Shown one piece after another: positions 58,390-64,000 of a stretch of 64,000 bases of DNA. A program made the position numbers and the translations under genes. The stretch's first letter is position 1, and the number at the start of each line of letters is the position of its first letter. This DNA comes from Chinchilla lanigera. Taxonomy: Eukaryota > Chordata > Mammalia > Rodentia > Chinchillidae. Location: contig NW_004955417.1 in the NCBI RefSeq assembly GCF_000276665.1, forward strand, positions 23,959,161 through 24,023,160, written 5' to 3'. The notes under the pieces were generated by a model. The model had not been told where the DNA came from and did no database searches. It saw only the letters and a list, made by a program, of their open reading frames with translations.

Positions 58390-58540
58390 TTATGTACCCC
58401 TCACAGTGGACCAGCGTACATGCTGTGACTGCCCCCATTTTACAGATAAGGGGCCAGAGTACAAAGAGTACTGACCAACAGCCTGAGAAACTGTCAGTGG
58501 CCTCCAGGTCAATGCCCTGAACCGTGCTACTTCCACCAAA
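58390..58540 (-). repeat. MIR SINE fragment (antisense)
   Basis: CTGCCCCCATTTTACAGATA and GGGGCCAGAGTACAAAGAG are the antisense MIR core. Confidence 0.7.
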
Positions 58541-58544
58541 GCTG

Positions 58545-59540
58545 CACAATTAAAGCAGTTCATTGCATCATTGTGAGACCTACTTTCCTTTCCCTTCCAA
58601 CATGGAAAACAATATCACATCTTCACTGACACTCACTGATCCTTACAGGCCAGCCCAGGGGATATTTGGGATTCAGGACAGATTTTGACTGTCATACAGA
58701 CGAGGTTGATGCATGATGACAAGGAGCAGGTAGGGGCCAGGGATGCTACTCAATATCTACAATGTGGAGGGCAGGCTCCCCAGCAGCTCATTAGACCCAA
58801 ACAGCATTAATGTCCAATAGCCAAATACTTTCATGACGCAGGTTTCCTCCCCTCCTCCCTTTCCCTATCATGGTGTTTTCCGTGTGATGACCGTCCACAC
58901 TCCTAAGTGTGGAAGAAAACATTTTCTTTAGTCAGTAGGCTTTCTAGCTCTCCTGCTGCCTGATGCTCTTCTCCCTAACCCCAAAGTCCTAACAGACCTA
59001 AGGGGCCCCATTGCTGTGCTGTGACTTGGCTTCACCCTTTTGTCTAACTCCTGTGGTCTTCAGGACCTACGTCAATAGCATTCTGCCTGGAAGCCTAGCA
59101 AGAGCAGCAGCTCCAGGCTCAGCCTGGGATGTACATGGCTGATACTCATGGTCTCCACCTCCCCTACCCTACCACACATGCTCACTCTGGCCACACATTT
59201 GATGCTTATGGCTGCTGCTCCTTAAGAGAGCCCTAAAATAAAGACCGTCCTCTCTGCTTCTCCCAGAACAAAACTGAAACCATGAAAAGTGCAGGGAGCT
59301 CAAATGCTCCCCCTCAGGAAGTAGGAGGACCAGGATTCAACTCCCCATCAGACCCGCTCAGCTCAAATGGGTCACAGTGCCAAGCACAGGGAAGTTTGCG
59401 GCTCTCACACAGCTCCTGTTCTCCCAGAGCACTGCCGACAGGCTGCTCAGATGGTGCAAACATGGTTCAGAGGCCGATCGGACAGTAAGATTCCTGCTGT
59501 AAAAGCTCTCTTTTTATGATCCCCACATATAAACGCATCC
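58545..59540. other. Unique sequence, no gene recognised
   Basis: No exon or repeat recognised. Short frames only. Confidence 0.35.
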
Positions 59541-59544
59541 TTCT

Positions 59545-60000
59545 CTTTGCTTTAATTGCACATATATTATAACAGCTTTATAAAAGTCTAATTGGCATAC
59601 AATAAACTGCACAAATTGTATATTTTGGTAAGTCTGACATACATATACAGTCATGCAACCATCTCCAAAATTAAGTGAATGAAATTCCCACCCTCCTTGA
59701 AGTTTCTTTATGTTCCTGTGCGTATCAGACTACCCCCAAAACCATCCCCAGACAGCAACACAGCCACTTCCTGTCACTGTCAACTAACTAACATCTCGTA
59801 GAACTTTACATAAGATGCGTGATATAGCAGAGATACTCTCTTTTCTCTGGCCTTTTCCACTCAACATAGTATTTTGAGGTTCACCCAAGTTAGAGGATAC
59901 CAACAGTTTCCGCTCCTTTATTGCAGAATATCCCACTGTATGACTATGCCACAGACTATTCATCCATTTGCCTGCTATCCAGCCAAAGAAAAAGCCTGCC
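59545..60000 (-). repeat. L1M-type LINE 3' end (antisense)
   Basis: CATACAATAAACTGCACAAA and CAGTCATGCAACCATCTCC (3' UTR in antisense) are followed by TTTTCCACTCAACATAGTAT, CTCCTTTATTGCAGAATATC and ACTGTATGACTATGCCACAG. The last phrases are ORF2 3' end in antisense. Old and non-coding. The frames at 59784-60119 and 59921-60196 are shadows of it. Confidence 0.72.
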
Positions 60001-60009
60001 AGATTGTAA

Positions 60010-61230
60010 AACTGAGTTTGATTTCGAGAAACAAAATTTTGTTCTCCTGTTGAATGCATGTTGGGACATGGTCTGGCTGGACAGATGGCCTGGCTTGTCA
60101 CTTGGACCCATCCCTTCATATAAAATTGAGTTTCTTTTTATTTTCCTTACGTATAAAGTCAACTTACTAGAACCTCCTTCAGAGAGCTGCTGTTAAGATT
60201 AATGGATGATTATTCACACCCAGTCTCAGCCTCTGCTAATGTAAGGTGAATGTTCACAAACATGGAACATGATTGCTATTCATACTAATCTATTATGCAA
60301 AGTAACCTCATTCTACCTTCAAACAAAAATTCCCATTATTTCTGCCAAATTGCCCTATATTGATTTTACATGACCTTCTACTTTGAGATTATGTAGCAAA
60401 AAACAAAAACGTTCAACACACTGCTTTGCAGGCCTTTTTTAAATCATACTTCCTGGGTGAGGAGGTAAAATTTTGGAAGCCTGGACACAATATACCTCAA
60501 AACACACCTAAGATTACCTTTCCCTCTCAGGTCTAGGACACAGCTGGTGAGAACATGTCACAACCTTCCAATTAGCAGCATACCATGAGTCACTTGACTA
60601 TTCATTCGTCAGAGAGAAGGAAATGAATGGACTCAGTAAAACTCAACAAGTTTCCAGGAAGACTTGAGTAAATACTCCTCTCACACCCATTCTCTGGCCC
60701 TACCTCCCCTTTGACCAATCCCCTGAAATCTGCCCTTTGTCCTTTCACACGTATGGGCAAGCCTGAAAAGGGTGTCCTTGGGAGAGAAGTAACAGGCTAC
60801 AAGTGAGGAAGAGACAGGGTGTTATTCAGCCTGGGTGACCCCCTTTGTGGAAGAGCAGTTTGGCCTAGAGAGACAGTAAGCTTCCCACCAAGATGGCGGA
60901 CGCGATAACCAGGCACGGATGTCAGGGAGTTCTCCTAATCAGGTGAGCCTGGAGGGGAACTTTGTGTAAGTTTCCAGTCTTAGCTGAGAAGGAAGTGCCA
61001 GGTGAGCTTGGCGGGCATAGTCCAAGAGTACAAGAGGATGACTCTACCTAGAGGAGAACAGCTTTCCAGGCTAACTATGCCCTGTGACCAAAGAGCCATG
61101 GGGTGTAGTTAGTTTCCCCAAAACAGGGCCTGAGATTCAGAGCAGAACATACTCAGAGATGCTCTTCGCTCTTCGGACAGGCTACAGAGGCCTACAGAAT
61201 AGTTAAAGAGGGCAGCTCTTCTGCAACAAG
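60010..61230. other. Unique sequence with a YY1-like site and a splice-donor-like site
   Basis: No full exon can be shown. See 60889-60948 for an ATG in good context followed by a strong splice-donor-like sequence. No repeat recognised. Confidence 0.4.
60889..60948 (+). promoter_or_regulatory. YY1-like motif with ATG and splice-donor-like sequence
   Basis: CAAGATGGCGGAC matches the YY1 core (AAGATGGCGGC-type), which is common near transcription starts. The ATG at 60893 opens a short frame (M-A-D-A-I-T-R-H-G). It reaches CAG|GTGAGC at 60940-60948, a near-consensus splice donor, before an in-frame TGA at 60944. This could be a first exon with 50 coding bases, but no second exon or CpG island is visible. 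It could equally be a lone motif. Confidence 0.3.
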
Positions 61231-61239
61231 TCTCCACTG

Positions 61240-61475
61240 GAATCCCTACCTTCTTTAAATAGCCATTCTATCCCCATGACTGGGTCCCATCACACCATCT
61301 CTCAGTGCACTGACCGTGTAACTAATGTGTATGCGTGTGTTTTGACCAATGGTTCTGGTCTGTTTCCCACCCATACTGGGAGCTCCAACAGGGCTGCCTT
61401 TTTCTCTTCAGCAGCCAGCCCAATGCCCAAGGCACATAATAGTGTTCAGTGTATATGTGCTGCATTGCTAAATGT
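61240..61475 (+). repeat. L2-like LINE 3' end
   Basis: TGGTTCTGGTCTGTTTCCCA, ATACTGGGAGCTCCAACAGG and CAGCCCAATGCCCAAGGCA, then CATAATAGTGTTCAGTGTA, follow the L2 3' order. Confidence 0.6.
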
Positions 61476-61479
61476 GGTT

Positions 61480-62400
61480 GATTGACTTTATGAGTCTTCA
61501 GTGTCCATTTTTTGCTCTGCACCTGGGCCATGACTATTATCTTAATTAAGTGTCTTGAAATGGCAACCTTCCCATTGAGGGCCTAGGATAACCAAGGACC
61601 CATCTTAGTGCCTACCGAACACTCCGTCTCTACCTAGAACATTTAGATGCTTCAAAAGAACATTCCCAAGGACAGGACACCCCTCAGCACTTTTATACCA
61701 CACAACTACAAATACACACCACCACAGACTACATCAGGAGGAAAAGTACTGGTCATCTATGTGGCCAAGAAACCTCCAAACAAACAAAACCAAAAAAACT
61801 GTACTAAGTAGCACCTACCAAATTGGGGGGGTAGGTGATAAAGCATTGAGTTTTAGCTATGGGAAATGAGGAGGAAAATCCTGTTTCTAAGTTCTAGGAC
61901 TTCCAAAGTAATGCTCTAAGGTTTCAAAGTAATTTAGCTTATCTTATTCAGCAGCAATGCTACTACCAGTCAAGAAGCAGAAGTAGCCAATATTTCCATA
62001 AAAACTTGAAGTATCACCTAAAGGCAGCTTCTGCCTTTGCAAAAATTGCCAACTCCAGCCATATGCTTACAAGTACTTTAGCTTCCACTGCCTAGATTTA
62101 ACTGTCTAACAACTCTGTAGTGGAACAATGGGATAGCAAATTAAATAGGAGGAGCTCCAATTTATCTTTATCCTAACATCTTCTCATATAAAGGGAAATT
62201 AATGATTTCACTAAGTAGTTGAACAGAGGCAACATCTAAGGCTGTTTTGAGCTTATTTTGTGTTAGAAAGCTTAGACATACCTTTCAAAATTGCAAACCA
62301 GGATTAGAATTTCTACCCAAAGACAATTATGAATCTATGTCATATATAATATATTTAATATCAGATGATCAAAAACCCATGAAATTTTTCCATTGAAAAG
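61480..62400. other. Unassigned AT-rich sequence, no gene recognised
   Basis: Short frames only. No repeat recognised. Confidence 0.35.
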
Positions 62401-62404
62401 TGTT

Positions 62405-62575
62405 TGATGTATGTGTGAGTGACATGATATAGATAATAATATAGATTAGATAAATTAATGTACATAGATAAATATATGAATAGATATACACAAATATGTG
62501 GATATATTTATATAAGTAATGGATGGATAGAGGAATAGACTGATTGACTGATTAACAGATAGACAGGTAGCCTTA
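62405..62575. repeat. Degenerate GATA/TATA-rich low-complexity stretch
   Basis: GATATAGATAATAATATAGA through GGATGGATAGAGG and ACAGATAGACAGG: diffuse GATA/GACA units, imperfect throughout. Confidence 0.8.
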
Positions 62576-62579
62576 TAAT

Positions 62580-63170
62580 TTTGCCATTACAAGGCAAAAT
62601 TCAGATTCCCTCAACCCACTCTCCAAAGTTTCTCTCTTTCTCCTTCCTCTTTCCTCTAGTCCACTAGAGCAAAGTTTTTCAAGAAGAAAAAAATCATTAA
62701 CCTTAATGTACATACAGATGGCTAATAAAATGCTGGGAGAAAATGCAGGGAAGGTCCTTTAAACAGGTAAATACGTCCTTTGACCTGCCCGATGGAGGAG
62801 TAGGAAATCTACTGTATGCATCCTGTCCAGGGTGGGTACGAGACTTCAGGGGATCAAGGGAGAAAGTCCAGCAGTTCTCAACAGCACAGCTGTAGCGGTG
62901 TGGTGACGCCTAGTCACACAACAGGGTAAATCAGACTCTGTCTACCCTATTAGCTGGGAACTCCCATTTAACAGAACTTTTCCCCACATGGCCTAGGGAA
63001 CAACTGGCCATATAAGGAGCTTGTGTGAGCTCTGCAAAGTGAAAGTGAGACCACAGCCACTTCTCTCAGAAGGCACAGGACGGGCAGATGGAAGAAGTCT
63101 GGTGGGTCCCAGTTGGTCAGTGCTTTCTTCTGCTCTTGCCATCCTGCCCTCCTAATGACTGCCTGCTGCT
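62580..63170. other. Unassigned sequence, no gene recognised
   Basis: No exon supported and no repeat recognised with confidence. Confidence 0.3.
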
Positions 63171-63174
63171 CAGC

Positions 63175-63470
63175 ACTTGGCTGTAGACCACAGAGTCAGA
63201 AACCACACAGACACGATGGACACCGGCTTTAGAGACACTACAGGCAGCCCTTCTGTCTACCTTAGGGGTCTCCAGCACCAACTCGTCCACTCCGACATCA
63301 GGACCTCAGGCAGAACTTCCTCTGATTGTCTCCCTCTACCGTGTCTCCCTCCACATCCCCGAGCTCCTCTCACAACTGAGGCCGGGCCAATGTCTATAAT
63401 AAATCCTTTAATCACACACTGCTTACCACGTTTCTGTTTCTTTGATAGGCAACTGGTTGAAAAATAGGAA
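63175..63470 (+). mobile_element. Possible ERVL/MaLR-type LTR 3' end
   Basis: CAATGTCTATAATAAATCC followed by TTTCTGTTTCTTTGATAGG resembles the 3' end of old mammalian LTRs that close with TATAATAAATC and TTCTGTTTCTC. AATAAA lies at about 63399. The 5' limit is unknown. The frame at 63177-63467 falls inside and is not a gene. Confidence 0.38.
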
Positions 63471-63474
63471 AAGC

Positions 63475-64000
63475 CAGAGAAAAGACTTCAATCCCCAGTC
63501 CTTGCCTGCTACTTACTGATCCATTTTTGAAATGAATTGCAGTACCATTCAACTGGATACAGGGACTGAAAGCTTCCAGTAAAGAACATGTTCATACAGC
63601 CCCACACACAGGACCACACATACACACTAGGACCACGCCCAGCCTCTGCAGGTCTTCACACTTATCACCAGCACTATACGTGTCTCACCACCATCCACGG
63701 AGTTCCTAAGGACTGCTATGACACCAACAGCTTACAAGGTGAACAAATAGCTCGTGAGTAAGGATGAATAAGTGACTTCTTTCTTCTGAAGTAAGTTCTT
63801 ACACAAAAAAATAACATAAATCTTCCCTAGATTCCATTTAGTCAAGTACCCCTCACTCCATTTATCAACATAGCTTAAAGCAGTGGTCAAAATTGGGATC
63901 CAGGAAGCACATTTTTGTCCCACAGATTTGGATGAACCCTCTGATTTTTTTCAAATGTTCCAACTGGTCCAAACTTTTGGGAACTGGAGGATTTTCCCCT
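63475..64000. other. Unassigned sequence, no gene recognised
   Basis: A phrase CAGTGGTCAAAATTGGGATC near 63881 could be the edge of a hAT element that continues past the window, but this is too weak to call. Confidence 0.3.

Noticed and set aside
1..64000. CRISPR array, operon or prokaryotic element
   Set aside because: No spaced direct repeats with unique spacers, no dense coding, and abundant mammalian SINEs.

Overview
The window is nuclear DNA from a rodent, and I can support no protein-coding gene or canonical RNA gene in it. The organism call rests on the short repeats. There are many ID elements (tRNA-Ala-derived SINEs) and many B1 elements (7SL-derived SINEs). Several B1 copies carry an internal 29-bp duplication, and three are B1-dID composites, in which a B1 is joined to a degenerate ID unit. 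Old mammalian repeats (MIR, L2, MER5, MER20, MER44-type, MLT1) lie beneath them. ID plus duplicated B1 plus B1-dID points to a non-muroid rodent. The beaver/kangaroo-rat side (Castorimorpha) is my best guess, but this is inference from remembered family traits.

Layout. 1-5 kb: an ID element cut by a 180-base assembly gap, a CA-rich microsatellite and two LTR-like segments with promoter and poly(A) signals. 5-14.5 kb: B1-dID copies, MER5A, L2 and MIR fragments, a MER44-type DNA transposon and an antisense MaLR LTR. 14.5-17.5 kb: antisense B1 copies, a young ID with target-site duplications, a (TA)n(CA)n microsatellite and a third LTR-like segment. 17.5-20 kb: AT-rich sequence with no repeat I recognise. 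20-31.5 kb: ID, B1 and MIR fragments, antisense L1 and two sense MLT1-type LTR segments. 31.5-42 kb: mostly unique sequence with two related L1 3' ends, a purine-rich tract and a (GT)n block. 42.5 kb: an interstitial telomeric-like array, the most distinctive object in the window. 43-52.5 kb: ID, B1, MIR, MER20 and MER5A fragments. 52.5-55 kb: unique sequence that may be conserved. 55-64 kb: a hAT element, a full MaLR LTR, an antisense L1 3' end, an L2 tail and a further LTR-like end.

All long open reading frames looked like chance frames or translations of SINEs and simple repeats. The window is therefore intergenic or deep-intronic. Because no exon is visible, no operon, pathway or gene cooperation can be described. 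Many repeat names come from remembered consensus patterns, so their edges are approximate (often by 10-30 bases).
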